In this document: piece after piece, positions 11,060 to 20,599 of the stretch | Layout: every line of letters begins with the position of its first letter | How positions within the stretch are numbered: position 1 is the stretch's first letter | From: Actinoallomurus purpureus | GTDB lineage: Bacteria; Actinomycetota; Actinomycetes; Streptosporangiales; Streptosporangiaceae | Assembly: GCF_024055795.1 (NCBI RefSeq) | Contig: NZ_JAMXMY010000036.1 | Location: 1 to 64,000, forward strand | Reading direction: 5' to 3' | DNA: 64,000 nucleotides | Made by a program: the position numbers and the translations under genes | Notes under the pieces: model-generated | What the model saw: the letters and a program-made list of their open reading frames with translations, nothing else | Database searches by the model: none | What the model was told of the DNA's origin: nothing

Positions 11060-12643
11060 TCAGACGAGGCGGCGCGCGACGAGGACGGCGTCGTGGACGG
11101 TGATGTCGCGACCTTCGGGATCCACCACGACGCGCGGCCGGGACTCGGCGGCCTGCACCTCCCACGCGGTCGGGTCGAGCGAGGACGCGACCTCCTCGCC
11201 GGTGAACATCATGTCCGGGAAGTGCATGCGGTGGGCCGTGGTCCGCAGGTCGGACGGGTCGTGCCCGACGACCAGCAGGGTGCCGCCCGGGGCCACCGCC
11301 GCGGCCAGCCGGGCGAACAGTGCCCGTCGCGTCTCGCCCGGCAGGTGCATGAACTGGGACGACACCAGGTCGTACGCGCCCTCGGCGGGCGCGTGGTCGC
11401 GTAGATCCGCGTGGACCCACTCGATGCGGTCGGCCGCCGGCGGCCCGGCGGACGCGGCATGGGAGGCGGCCCTCTCGAGCGCGGTCGGGGAGATGTCGAC
11501 CGCCGTCACCTGCCAGCCCCGCTCGGCGAGCCACACCGCGTCGGCGCCCTCGCCGCTGCCGACGTCGAGTGCCCGCCCAGGGGGCAGCCCGGTGGCCTCG
11601 GTGACGATCTGGGGGTTCGGGTGTCCGCTCCAGACCGAGGGGTTCGCGCGGTAGCGCTCCTCCCAGGCGTCCTCCTCGAACATCGTGCGCACCTGGTGGC
11701 GGTAGGCCTCGAGGGCGTCGCGGGTCTCCTCGGCGACGAGATCGGCGTTGATCGCCGCTCCGGCGTTCAGGCCGGCGGCGGCGGCCGTGATCACGTGGGC
11801 GCGCACGTCGGCCACGTTGCCCGCCACCCATACCCCGGGCACGGTGGTGGCCCCCGTCGGGTCGGCGGGGACCTGGCCGCCGATGACGTCACCGCCCATC
11901 TCCACCTCGACCGCCTTCAGCCCGAGCGGCTCCAGCAGGTCCGTGCGGGGGGTGAGCCGCGACATGACCACCACCACGTCGAGCGGGACGACCTCGCCGG
12001 AGGCGAGCCGGACACCGATGAGCGTGTCGGCGTCCACCTCGAGCCCCACGACCGGGCCGTTCACGACGGCGATCCGGCGCGCGGCGAGCCGCTCGGCGTC
12101 CTCGGCGCTCAGTGCCGGGGCGTCGTGCATCAGGAGCGTCAGGTCGGGGCTCCACTGCCGCCACAGGTTCGCCTGCTCCGGGGCGACCGTGCCGGTGGCC
12201 AGGACGCCGATCCGCCGGTCGCGGGCCTCCCACCCGTGGCAGTACGGGCAGTGCAGGACGTCGCGACCCCATCGCCCGGCCAGTCCGGGCACGTCGGGCA
12301 GCTCGTCGACGAGCCCGGTCGTCAGCAGCAGCCGCCGCGCCCGCACGCCGCGCCCGCCGTCCAGCGTCACGAGGAAGCCGTCGCCTCGTCGCGCCACAGC
12401 CTCGACCCGCCCGGCGATGACCTCGCCGCCGTACCCTGTCACCTCCGCGCGCCCGGCGGCCACCAGGTCGGCGGGTGGCGTGCCCTCCCGTGCCAGGTAG
12501 TTGTGCACGTGCCCGGCGGGGGCATTGCGCGGCTCCCCGGCATCCACCACCAGCACCGACCGCCGTGCCCGCGCCAGCGCCAGGGCCCCGCTGAGGCCGG
12601 CGGGGCCTCCGCCGACCACCACCACGTCGTAGTTCTCATCCAT
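11060..12643 (-). CDS. fused thioredoxin-reductase-like FAD oxidoreductase / SAM methyltransferase
   Basis: A 527-residue two-domain protein. Residues 1 to about 305 form a small TrxR/GliT-like flavoprotein: FAD motif VVVGGGPAGLSGA at residues 8-20, redox pair C132-P-Y-C135 followed by HGWE, and a C-terminal FAD motif GVWVAGNVADV. In the NADPH region the classical GxGxxA is replaced by VLATGTVAPEQ. Residues about 340-527 are a class I methyltransferase with motif I ALDVGSGEGADAV (358-370). The ATG has a GAGGAG site. It converges with the lipoprotein gene, 39 bases apart. CPYCHG is typical of GliT/HlmI-like disulfide oxidoreductases. The fused methyltransferase suggests reduction or oxidation coupled to S-methylation, but the substrate is unknown. 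Confidence 0.88.
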   Translation of the reverse strand: MDENYDVVVVGGGPAGLSGALALARARRSVLVVDAGEPRNAPAGHVHNYLAREGTPPADLVAAGRAEVTGYGGEVIAGRVEAVARRGDGFLVTLDGGRGVRARRLLLTTGLVDELPDVPGLAGRWGRDVLHCPYCHGWEARDRRIGVLATGTVAPEQANLWRQWSPDLTLLMHDAPALSAEDAERLAARRIAVVNGPVVGLEVDADTLIGVRLASGEVVPLDVVVVMSRLTPRTDLLEPLGLKAVEVEMGGDVIGGQVPADPTGATTVPGVWVAGNVADVRAHVITAAAAGLNAGAAINADLVAEETRDALEAYRHQVRTMFEEDAWEERYRANPSVWSGHPNPQIVTEATGLPPGRALDVGSGEGADAVWLAERGWQVTAVDISPTALERAASHAASAGPPAADRIEWVHADLRDHAPAEGAYDLVSSQFMHLPGETRRALFARLAAAVAPGGTLLVVGHDPSDLRTTAHRMHFPDMMFTGEEVASSLDPTAWEVQAAESRPRVVVDPEGRDITVHDAVLVARRLV

Positions 12644-12968
12644 CGTGTGCTCCTCTTCGGACGTCGTCCGTGCCCACGGTGCAACGCGTCCGCCGATCCG
12701 ACAAACAAAGTTGCCGATACGGCGAAAACGAGAGGGGCCTGGCATCCGCCGCATCCGCCGGCCCACGGCCGCGCGCGACGCGCGTGGGGTGCGGGCGCGT
12801 GGGGCCTGTGGGGCCCATGGGGCCCGTGGGGCCCGGGGGCCCGTGGGGCGCGGCATGGCACCGGTCCGGCTCGCGGAGATCACCGGCATCTGCGGGAGAC
12901 CAGGATCTTCGGCACATGAGTGGGTATGGCGTTTTGCCCCGGATATAACCTTTTTGAGGAGAGATATC
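12644..12968. other. intergenic region with 9-bp repeat
   Basis: Divergent spacer between the oxidoreductase fusion and the CYTH-CHAD gene. It holds no credible gene. A G/C-only microsatellite-like array lies at 12799-12851. A possible -10 element TATAAC lies about 20 bases before the CHAD gene, but no good -35 accompanies it. The short self-complementary GCCGATACGGC near 12714-12724 lies upstream of the fusion gene and might be an operator half, which is weak evidence. Confidence 0.5.
12799..12851. repeat. 9-bp tandem repeat GTGGGGCCC
   Basis: Six head-to-tail units of nine bases (GTGGGGCCT, GTGGGGCCC, ATGGGGCCC, GTGGGGCCC, an 8-base variant, GTGGGGCGC). The array reads open in several frames on both strands, producing spurious Gly/Pro-rich frames. 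It lies in non-coding DNA between divergent genes. Confidence 0.85.
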
Positions 12969-14480
12969 GTGGCTCACCATACGGAACTCGAGCGCAAGTA
13001 CGACGCCGACGCGGACTTCGTGCTTCCCGACCTGCGGAACGCTCGCGTCGAGGTCGGCGAACCCGCGACGCACACCCTCCAGGCCCGCTACTTCGACACC
13101 GAGGACCTGCGCCTCGCCGCGCGCGGGATCACCCTGCGACGCCGCCAGGGCGGTGATGACGCCGGTTGGCACCTGAAGCTGCCGGCGGGCGAGAACACCA
13201 AGCGAGAGATCCAGCTGCCGCTCGGCGACGATGCCCGGGCCGTACCGGAAGAGCTGGCCAGGCTCGTCACCGCCCACGCGCGCGGCCGGCCGCTCGTCCC
13301 GGTGGCCGAAGTGGAGACGCGCCGGGTCGAACGCCCCCTGCTGGACGAGAACGGGCGGGTTCTGGCGAAACTGGCCGACGACACGGTGCATGCGCACCCG
13401 TTCGGCCGGAACGACGGCGAGGTCCGCCTGATGGCGTGGCGGGAGATCGAGATCGAGGCCGTCACCGCCTCCGACGATTTCCTGGCCGCCGTCGGCGACC
13501 ACCTGCTCGGCGCGGGCGCCCGGGAGGCCGCCGCCCGGTCGAAGCTGGCGCGGACCCTGGAGACGGTTCCCACCACGACGCGGCCGTCGGCCACCGGCAC
13601 CGCCGGAGGCGTCCTGGTGACCTATCTGGCAAAGCACTACGAGGAGATGCTGGCCTCCGACCCGCTGGTCCGCCTGGCGGATCACGACGACGACTCGGTG
13701 CACAGGATGCGCGTGGCCGTACGCCGCATGCGCAGCCTCCTGCGCACCCATCGGCGCATGATCGCTTCGGCCCGTGCCGTGGGCCTCGACACCGAGCTGA
13801 AGTGGCTGGCCGACACCCTGGGAGAGGTCCGCGATCTGGAAGTCCTCCGGGCGCGGTTCGAGCGGCGCCTGGCGGACCTGCCCGACGCCGACCAGCGGCC
13901 GACGTGGCTGGCCGGGATGGCGACGGAGGAGTTCCGCGCCCGCGACCGGCTGCGCGCGGCGCTGTCGGCACCGCGGTATCTGGCCATCCTCGACAGCGTC
14001 GACGTCTTCCTCGCCTCCCCGCCCCTCATCGGCGAACGCGCCGCCCGGCCGGCCCGGCGGGAGACGGCGAGGACCGTCACCAAGGCCTGGCGGACGATGC
14101 TGCGCCGCCACGCCCACGCCGCCGGCCTGCCCGCCGGTCCGGCACGCGACGCCGCCCTGCACCGCGCCCGTAAGGCCGCCAAGCGTGCCCGCTACACCGC
14201 CGAGGCCGCTGTGCCGGCTCTGGGGTCGCCCGCCAAGAAGCTGGCCCGTCGTGCCGCGCGGCTGCAGGATCTGCTCGGCGCCCACCACGACGGCGTCGTC
14301 GCCGCCGGCCGGCTCGGCGACCTCGCCCGCCGGCCCGGGACGTCCGCCGTGGAGGCCTTCGCCATGGGCCGGCTCGCCGAGCGGGAGGAACGCGACCGGG
14401 AACGCGAACCGCGTGACCTGCCCGCTGCGGTGAAGAAGGCCGCCGCACGCAAGCCGCTCCGCGCCCTGCGCCGGGCGTGA
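12969..14480 (+). CDS. CYTH and CHAD domain protein
   Basis: A 503-residue cytoplasmic protein. Residues 1 to about 195 form a CYTH (triphosphate tunnel) domain with the signature ExExK as ELERK, and beta-strand motifs such as RYFDTEDLRL and WHLKLP. Residues about 215-500 are a CHAD domain, a histidine-rich helical module (VHRMRVAVRRMRSLLR, and a later HRARKAAKRARY) known to bind polyphosphate. The GTG start at 12969 follows GAGGAG. An upstream open frame is only the repeat region. CYTH-CHAD fusions are associated with inorganic polyphosphate or triphosphate metabolism. No polyphosphate kinase is adjacent. Confidence 0.9.
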   Translation: MAHHTELERKYDADADFVLPDLRNARVEVGEPATHTLQARYFDTEDLRLAARGITLRRRQGGDDAGWHLKLPAGENTKREIQLPLGDDARAVPEELARLVTAHARGRPLVPVAEVETRRVERPLLDENGRVLAKLADDTVHAHPFGRNDGEVRLMAWREIEIEAVTASDDFLAAVGDHLLGAGAREAAARSKLARTLETVPTTTRPSATGTAGGVLVTYLAKHYEEMLASDPLVRLADHDDDSVHRMRVAVRRMRSLLRTHRRMIASARAVGLDTELKWLADTLGEVRDLEVLRARFERRLADLPDADQRPTWLAGMATEEFRARDRLRAALSAPRYLAILDSVDVFLASPPLIGERAARPARRETARTVTKAWRTMLRRHAHAAGLPAGPARDAALHRARKAAKRARYTAEAAVPALGSPAKKLARRAARLQDLLGAHHDGVVAAGRLGDLARRPGTSAVEAFAMGRLAEREERDREREPRDLPAAVKKAAARKPLRALRRA

Positions 14481-14685
14481 CCGGCGCGGCACGGGGGGAA
14501 GGGGCGCGGCCCCGCGGACGGCCGCTCCGTTCCGCTCCTCTCCCCTGACCGCGTGCACGGGTCTACCTGCGGCGACCCGGGTTGGTCGAGACTTCTCCCC
14601 GAGTTCCCCCATCCGCCGTGGGGAGTTGCCGATCGCTTGAGAACACTGTCCTGCCCCGCTGATCCGACCCCAAGGCAGGCCCTTC

Positions 14686-16731
14686 ATGTCCGAGATCAAC
14701 CGCCGACGATTCATGCAGCTCGCCGGTGGGACGGCCGCGATGACCGCGCTGTCCACGAGCATCGCCCGCGCGGCGGAGGTCCCCGCGGCCCGTCGCACCG
14801 GCACGCTCCGGGACGTTGAGCACATCGTGGTCCTCATGCAGGAGAACCGGTCCTTCGATCACTATTTCGGCACACTGCGCGGCGTACGCGGATTCGGTGA
14901 TCCGCACCCCGTGACGCTTCCCAACGGCAAGCCGGTCTGGCACCAGTCCGACGGGACCAAGGACGTCCTCCCGTTCCGGCCGGACGCCACCGAGCTCGGC
15001 ATGCGGTTTCTTCAGGATCTCGATCACAGCTGGAACGGCGGGCACGCCGCCTGGAACAAGGGCGCGTACGACCGGTGGGTTCCGGCCAAGACGGCCACCA
15101 CGATGGCCTACCTCACGCGCCGGGACATCCCGTTCCACTACGCGCTGGCCGACGCCTTCACCGTCTGCGACGCCTACCACTGCTCGATGATGGGCCCCAC
15201 CGACCCGAACCGCTACTACATGTGGACCGGCTACACCGGCAACGACGGCAGGGGCGGCGGCCCCGTCCTCGGCAATGACGAGGTGGGCTACTCCTGGACG
15301 ACCTACCCCGAGCGCCTGGAGAAGGCCGGGGTCTCCTGGAAGATCTACCAGGACGTGGGCGACGGCCTCGACGCCCCGGGGTCATGGGGGTGGACCAACG
15401 ACGCCTACATCGGCAACTACGGGGACAACTCGCTGCTCTACTTCACCCAGTTCCGGAACGCCAAGCCGGGCGACCCGCTCTACGACAAGGCGCGGACGGG
15501 CACCGACGCCAAGCACGGCCAGGGCTTCTTCGACGTCCTCAAGGCCGACGTCCTGGCCGGCCGGCTGCCGCGGATCTCCTGGATCGCCGCCCCCGAGGCC
15601 TTCACCGAGCACCCGAACTGGCCCGTCAACTACGGTGCCTGGTACATCGCCCAGGTCCTGGACGCGCTGACGGCCGACCCGGACGTGTGGAGCCGGACCG
15701 CGCTGTTCATCACCTACGACGAGAACGACGGCTTCTTCGACCATGCCGTGCCCCCGTACCCCCCGTCGTCCCCCGCGCAGGGGCGCTCGACGGTCGACGT
15801 CGCCGGTGAGGTCTTCCCGGGGTCCGGCCAGAGCGTCGCCGGACCGTACGGCCTGGGGCAGCGGGTCCCGATGCTCGTGGTCTCGCCGTGGAGCAAGGGC
15901 GGCTGGGTGTGCTCCGAGGTCCTCGACCACACCTCGATCATCCGGTTCATGGAGAGGCGCTTCGGGGTCCACGAGCCGAACATCTCCGCCTGGCGAAGGT
16001 CGGTCTGCGGCGACCTGACGTCGGCGTTCGACTTCGGCCACGCCGCCGCCCGGATTCCCGCGCTCCCCGACACCAGGGGCTATGTCCCGCCGGACCGCGA
16101 CCGGCACCCCGACTACGTACCGCAGCCGCCGGCCGACCCCGCCCTGCCGAGGCAGGAGCGCGGGCTGCGGCCCGCCCGGCCTCTGCCGTACGACCTGGCC
16201 GCCGACGGCCACGTGGGAGCCGGCGGCCTGGCGATCGACTTCGCGGACCATGGCGAGGCGACGGCGACCTTCCACGTGACCTCCACGACCCACGTGAACG
16301 GGCCCTGGACGTACACCGTGGGGGCGGGCCGGCGGCTCTCCGCGACCTGGGAGGGGCGGGGCGCGTACGACCTGCGGGTGCACGGCCCCAACGGCTTCTT
16401 CCGCCGGTTCGCGGGCCAGGGCGGCGACGGTGGCCCGGAGGTGACGGCACGCCACGACGGGCGCCGCGAGGAGATCCGCCTGGTGCTGACCAACGACGGC
16501 GAGGAGCCCGTACGGGTCACGGTCAAGGACGCCTATGGCAACGAGCGCCCGGTCACGTACCGGCTCCGGCCGGGCGCGCGCGCCGTCCACGTGGCCTCGG
16601 CGCGCCGCAGCCACGGCTGGTACGACCTGTCGGTCGTCTCCGACCACGACGACGCGTTCCTCCGGCGGCTGGCCGGCCACGTCGAGACCGGACGCCCGAG
16701 CACGAGCGACCCGGCGATCGCCACCGCCTGA
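14686..16731 (+). CDS. Tat-exported phosphocholine-type phospholipase C
   Basis: A 681-residue secreted enzyme of the PlcH/PlcN family that hydrolyses phosphatidylcholine or sphingomyelin head groups. The N terminus has a twin-arginine motif (RRRFMQ, residues 6-11) before a short hydrophobic segment ending ARAAE. The phosphoesterase domain carries VVLMQENRSFDHYFGT with the family's conserved Glu-Asn-Arg-Ser region and FITYDENDGFFDHAVPP. Two C-terminal beta domains (DUF756 type) follow at roughly 500-590 and 595-670. The gene stands alone between the CHAD gene and the convergent pheT. Phosphate control would be usual for the family, but I do not see a clear PHO box. Confidence 0.93.
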   Translation: MSEINRRRFMQLAGGTAAMTALSTSIARAAEVPAARRTGTLRDVEHIVVLMQENRSFDHYFGTLRGVRGFGDPHPVTLPNGKPVWHQSDGTKDVLPFRPDATELGMRFLQDLDHSWNGGHAAWNKGAYDRWVPAKTATTMAYLTRRDIPFHYALADAFTVCDAYHCSMMGPTDPNRYYMWTGYTGNDGRGGGPVLGNDEVGYSWTTYPERLEKAGVSWKIYQDVGDGLDAPGSWGWTNDAYIGNYGDNSLLYFTQFRNAKPGDPLYDKARTGTDAKHGQGFFDVLKADVLAGRLPRISWIAAPEAFTEHPNWPVNYGAWYIAQVLDALTADPDVWSRTALFITYDENDGFFDHAVPPYPPSSPAQGRSTVDVAGEVFPGSGQSVAGPYGLGQRVPMLVVSPWSKGGWVCSEVLDHTSIIRFMERRFGVHEPNISAWRRSVCGDLTSAFDFGHAAARIPALPDTRGYVPPDRDRHPDYVPQPPADPALPRQERGLRPARPLPYDLAADGHVGAGGLAIDFADHGEATATFHVTSTTHVNGPWTYTVGAGRRLSATWEGRGAYDLRVHGPNGFFRRFAGQGGDGGPEVTARHDGRREEIRLVLTNDGEEPVRVTVKDAYGNERPVTYRLRPGARAVHVASARRSHGWYDLSVVSDHDDAFLRRLAGHVETGRPSTSDPAIATA

Positions 16732-16840
16732 GCGGCCGTCGTACGGATCCCCCCTCGCCTGCGGCGCCGTCCAGCGCGGCAGCCGAGGCCCGAAGCCGGA
16801 GCGCGGGCGATCGACCGGGTCTCCTCGGGCGACCGTCCGT

Positions 16841-16876
16841 CCGCGCCGTGATCACGGGCAGGTGATCACGGCGCGG
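16841..16876. terminator. bidirectional hairpin between phospholipase C and pheT
   Basis: A perfect 15-base inverted repeat (CCGCGCCGTGATCAC at 16841-16855, complement at 16862-16876) with a six-base loop. It lies between two convergent genes, six bases from the pheT stop, and probably terminates both transcripts. Confidence 0.8.
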
Positions 16877-16882
16877 TGCCGG

Positions 16883-19363
16883 TCAGGCGCCGCGGAGGAC
16901 CGCGCCGACCCGCTCGGCCGCCGCGGCGACGGCGGCGTCCCGGATGGCGGTCGTCTCCTCGGCCGTGAGCGTACGGTCCGACGCCCGGAACCGGAGCGTG
17001 TAGGCGAGCGACTTGTTGCCCTCGCCCACCTGCTCCCCGGTGTAGACGTCGAACAGCCGGATCGACTCGAGCAGCTCCCCGGAGCCGTGCGCCTCGACGC
17101 CCGCCCGGAGGGCGGCCTCCACCTCGGCGGCGGGGACGTGCCCGGCCACCGTAAGAGCGATGTCCTGGGTGGCCACCGGGTACGTGGCGATGTGCGGCGC
17201 GACCACGGTGCCGGACGCCTTCGGCTCCAGCAGGCTCAGGTCGAGCTCCATCGCGCAGGCACGGGCCGGCAGCTCGAACGCCTTGGTCACCCGGGGATGC
17301 AGCTCCCCCGCGTGGCCGACGAGCGTGCCGTCGGCGAAGAGCGCGGCACAGCGGCCGGGGTGCCAGGGCGCGTGCCGGTCGGCCTTGACCTCCAGCTCGA
17401 CGCCCGCCTCACCCGCGACGATCCGGGCCGCCTCGATGGCGTCGGCCCAGGTCGCCGGGCGGCCCGCACCCCACCAGCCGGCCGGCTCGCGGTGCCCGGC
17501 CAGGACGACGGCGACCCGCAGCGGCTGGTCGGGCAGCGCGGCCTCGATGGCGGCGAGCTCCTCGGCGGTGGGCGCCCGGTCGACCGGCGGCCGGGGCGGG
17601 GCCGAGGCGTCCGGGCGGGGCCGGTAGACGAGGCCCGTCTCGAACACGGCGACGTCGGCGAGGCCGCGCCCGATGTTGCGTTGCAGCGTCCGCAGCAGCG
17701 CGGGCAGCAGCGTCGTCCGCAGGAACGGCTCGTCCTCGGTCAGCGGGTTGGCCAGCCGCAGCGCGCGTCGCCGGGCGTCGTCGGCGGGCAGCTGCAGGGC
17801 GTCCCAGTCGGCCGCGGACACGAACGGGTAGTTGATCACCTCGTCGTGCCCGGCGGACGCCAGGGCCCGGCCGACGCGGCGGCGTAGCCGCTGGGCCGGG
17901 GTGAGGCCGCGGCCGGCCACCGAACGCGGCGCGCGCGCGGGGATGTTCTCGTACCCCTCGAGCCGGATGACCTCCTCGGCGAGGTCGTTCGGATCGCACA
18001 GGTCCGGCCGCCAGGACGGCGGCGTCACCGTGAGCGCGCCCTCGCCCGCGACCCCGCAGCCGACGTCGCGCAGCCGCTCGACCACCGTGTCGCGGCCGTA
18101 CGCCACGCCCGCGACGCGGTCCGGGTGGTCCGCCGGGATGGTGATCGTGACGGTCTCCACCGGAGCCTCGGCGTGCGTCACACCCGGCAGGATCTCCCCG
18201 CCGCCGAGCTCGGCCAGCATCCGCACGGCCTTGTGGGTCGCCACCAGCGGCAGCTCCCGGTCGACGCCGCGCTCGAAGCGGTACAGCGCCTCGCTCTTCA
18301 GCTTGTGGCGGCGGCCCTGGCGCGCCAGGTCACTCGCCGAGAAGTGCGCACCCTCGATCACCATGTCGGTCGACTTCTCGTCGATCTCGGTGTGCAGACC
18401 GCCCATCGTGCCCGCCATCGAGATCGGACCCGACGCGTCGGTGATCAGGACGTCGTCCGGGTGCAGCTCCCGTACGACGTGATCGAGGGTCTCCAGCCGC
18501 TCGCCCGGCTCGGCGCGGCGTACGACGATCGGGCCGGTCAGCTTCGCCCGGTCGAAGGCGTGCAGCGGCTGGCCCAGCTCGAGCATCAGGTAGTTGGTGA
18601 CGTCGACGGCCAGGGACACCGAGCGCATCCCGGCGCGGGCCAGCCGGACCCGCATCCACAGCGGGGACGGCGCGTCCGGCGCGAAGCCACGTACCTCCCG
18701 CAGCACGAAGCGGTCGCAGCCGGTCGGGTCGGCGATGTTCGCCGGGTAGGACTCCCCGGTCTCGGCCGGGAGCTCGACGTCGGCCGGGTCGCGGAACGGC
18801 ACGTCGTACGCCGTCGCGGCCTCGCGCGCCACGCCGCGGATCGAGGCGGTGTAGCCGCGGTCGGGCGTGATGGCGATGTCGAGCACCTCGTCGCGCAGCC
18901 CGGCCAGCTCGACGAAGTCCGCCCCGAGGGGCGTGTCCGGCGGCAGGACGAGGATGCCCGGGCTGCTCTCGGCCAGGCCGAGCTCGGCCTCGGAGCAGAT
19001 CATGCCGTCGGAGACCCGGCCGTACGTCTTGCGCGCGGCGATCGCGAAACCGCCGGGCAGCACGGCGCCCGGCAGCGCGGCCGGCACGCGGTCGCCGACG
19101 GTGAAGTTGGTCGCCCCGCAGACGATGCCGCGCGGCTCCGCCTCGCCGACGTCGACCTGGCAGAACCGGATCGGCTTCTTGAACCCGGTGAGCTCTTCGA
19201 TCTCGAGGACCTGGCCGGTGACGATGCCGGACACGTCCTGCCCGACGGCCTCGACGGACTCGACCTCCAGACCGGCGGCGATCAGCTTCCGGGCGATGTC
19301 ACGGGCGGTGACGTCGGCGGGCAGCTCGGCGTACTCCCGCAGCCACGAAACAGGGACGCGCAT
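16883..19363 (-). CDS. pheT: phenylalanyl-tRNA synthetase beta subunit
   Basis: Large subunit of the alpha2-beta2 PheRS. The 826-residue protein begins [15 protein letters not shown]. It has the EMAP/OB tRNA-binding domain (about residues 40-155), then B3/B4 and B5 domains, a catalytic-like core, and the C-terminal anticodon-binding ferredoxin-like domain ending near [11 protein letters not shown]. All are in the usual order and length. The ATG overlaps the pheS stop by one base (TGATG), coupling the two subunits. Confidence 0.97.
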   Translation of the reverse strand: MRVPVSWLREYAELPADVTARDIARKLIAAGLEVESVEAVGQDVSGIVTGQVLEIEELTGFKKPIRFCQVDVGEAEPRGIVCGATNFTVGDRVPAALPGAVLPGGFAIAARKTYGRVSDGMICSEAELGLAESSPGILVLPPDTPLGADFVELAGLRDEVLDIAITPDRGYTASIRGVAREAATAYDVPFRDPADVELPAETGESYPANIADPTGCDRFVLREVRGFAPDAPSPLWMRVRLARAGMRSVSLAVDVTNYLMLELGQPLHAFDRAKLTGPIVVRRAEPGERLETLDHVVRELHPDDVLITDASGPISMAGTMGGLHTEIDEKSTDMVIEGAHFSASDLARQGRRHKLKSEALYRFERGVDRELPLVATHKAVRMLAELGGGEILPGVTHAEAPVETVTITIPADHPDRVAGVAYGRDTVVERLRDVGCGVAGEGALTVTPPSWRPDLCDPNDLAEEVIRLEGYENIPARAPRSVAGRGLTPAQRLRRRVGRALASAGHDEVINYPFVSAADWDALQLPADDARRRALRLANPLTEDEPFLRTTLLPALLRTLQRNIGRGLADVAVFETGLVYRPRPDASAPPRPPVDRAPTAEELAAIEAALPDQPLRVAVVLAGHREPAGWWGAGRPATWADAIEAARIVAGEAGVELEVKADRHAPWHPGRCAALFADGTLVGHAGELHPRVTKAFELPARACAMELDLSLLEPKASGTVVAPHIATYPVATQDIALTVAGHVPAAEVEAALRAGVEAHGSGELLESIRLFDVYTGEQVGEGNKSLAYTLRFRASDRTLTAEETTAIRDAAVAAAAERVGAVLRGA

Positions 19364-20472
19364 CAGATCTCCATCCCGAACGCCTGGGTGAAGCGCACGT
19401 CACCCTCGAACATGTCGTGCATGTCCTCGACCCCGTGCCGGAACATCAGCGTGCGCTCGACGCCCAGGCCGAACGCCCAGCCGCTGTAGCGCTCCGGGTC
19501 GACCCCGGCCGCCACCAGCACGCGCGGGTTGACCATTCCGCACCCGCCCAGCTCGATCCAGCCTTCGGACCGGCAGGTGCGGCACGGCTCGCCGCCCGGC
19601 TCGGCCGAGGCGCCGCGGCAGACGAAGCACTGCATGTCGACCTCGGCGGACGGCTCGGTGAACGGGAAGTAGTACGGGCGGAAGCGGGTCTTGAGGCCCT
19701 CGCCGAACATGCCGGTGACGAACGCGCCGATCGCGCCCAGCAGGTCGGCCATCGTGATGCCCTCGTCGACGACGAGGCCCTCCATCTGGTGGAAGACCGG
19801 GCTGTGCGTCGCGTCGAGCTCGTCGGTGCGGAAGGTCCGGCCGGTGCAAACGACGTAGACCGGCAGGTCACGGCCCAGCAGGGCGCGGATCTGCACCGGC
19901 GAGGTGTGCGTCCGCAGGACCAGGCCGGAGTCCTCCGACTCCACGAAGAAGGTGTCCTGCATCTCCCGCGCCGGGTGGGCGGGCGGGAAGTTCAGGGCGT
20001 CGAAGTTGAACCACTCGGCCTCGACCTCGGGGCCTTCGGCCAGCTCGAAGCCCATGGAGACGAAGACGTCGGCCATGCGCTCGGCGATGGTGGTCACCGG
20101 GTGCCGGGCGCCGCGTGGCGTGCGGTCCCACGGCAGGGTGACGTCGACGGCCTCCTCGACGAGGACGCGCTGGTCGCGCTCCTCCTCCAGCTCGGCCTGG
20201 CGCGCCTTGAGCGCCTCGGAGACCTCGCGGCGGGCGGTGCCGACGCGCTTGCCGGCCTCGGCCTTGGCCTGCGGCGGCAGGGCGCCGATCTCCCGGTTGG
20301 CGAGCGCGAGCGGCGAGCGGTCGCCGGCATGCGCCAGTCGGACCTGCTTCAGCTCGTCGAGGCTCGCGGCGGCGGCGATAGCGGCGAGCGCCTCGTCGCG
20401 CGCGCGGGCCACCTCGTCCGGATGGAGCGCGGTGACCTCGACGGGGTCATAGGACTTATTGGGTGCGGACAT
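19363..20472 (-). CDS. pheS: phenylalanyl-tRNA synthetase alpha subunit
   Basis: Catalytic subunit of PheRS (class II). The 369-residue product has an N-terminal coiled coil (about residues 15-105) and the class II core with [19 protein letters not shown] (motif 2 region), [16 protein letters not shown] and [18 protein letters not shown] (motif 3). A cysteine-rich insertion [19 protein letters not shown] around residue 290 resembles a zinc-binding loop seen in actinobacterial PheS. It lies 127 bases after the histidine kinase gene and is coupled to pheT. Confidence 0.97.
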   Translation of the reverse strand: MSAPNKSYDPVEVTALHPDEVARARDEALAAIAAAASLDELKQVRLAHAGDRSPLALANREIGALPPQAKAEAGKRVGTARREVSEALKARQAELEEERDQRVLVEEAVDVTLPWDRTPRGARHPVTTIAERMADVFVSMGFELAEGPEVEAEWFNFDALNFPPAHPAREMQDTFFVESEDSGLVLRTHTSPVQIRALLGRDLPVYVVCTGRTFRTDELDATHSPVFHQMEGLVVDEGITMADLLGAIGAFVTGMFGEGLKTRFRPYYFPFTEPSAEVDMQCFVCRGASAEPGGEPCRTCRSEGWIELGGCGMVNPRVLVAAGVDPERYSGWAFGLGVERTLMFRHGVEDMHDMFEGDVRFTQAFGMEI

Positions 20473-20599
20473 GAGTGTGAGTTACTCCAGCAATGGCGGA
20501 ACGGCGATCGAGTCTAGTCGGCGCACGGCCTCCGGCCCCGGACCCAGACCATTACACGATCATGGCGGGCCGGTGCCGGTCGGGAAGCCCGCGGCGCTC

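Noticed and set aside
12645-12968. 108-codon N-terminal extension of the CYTH-CHAD protein
   Set aside because: Consists of translated 9-bp repeats. The CYTH domain begins right at the GTG with GAGGAG.
14560-14685. PHO box upstream of the phospholipase C gene
   Set aside because: GTTCACC-like direct repeats expected for PhoP are not present. Only a weak CTCCCC/GGGGAG inverted repeat is seen.
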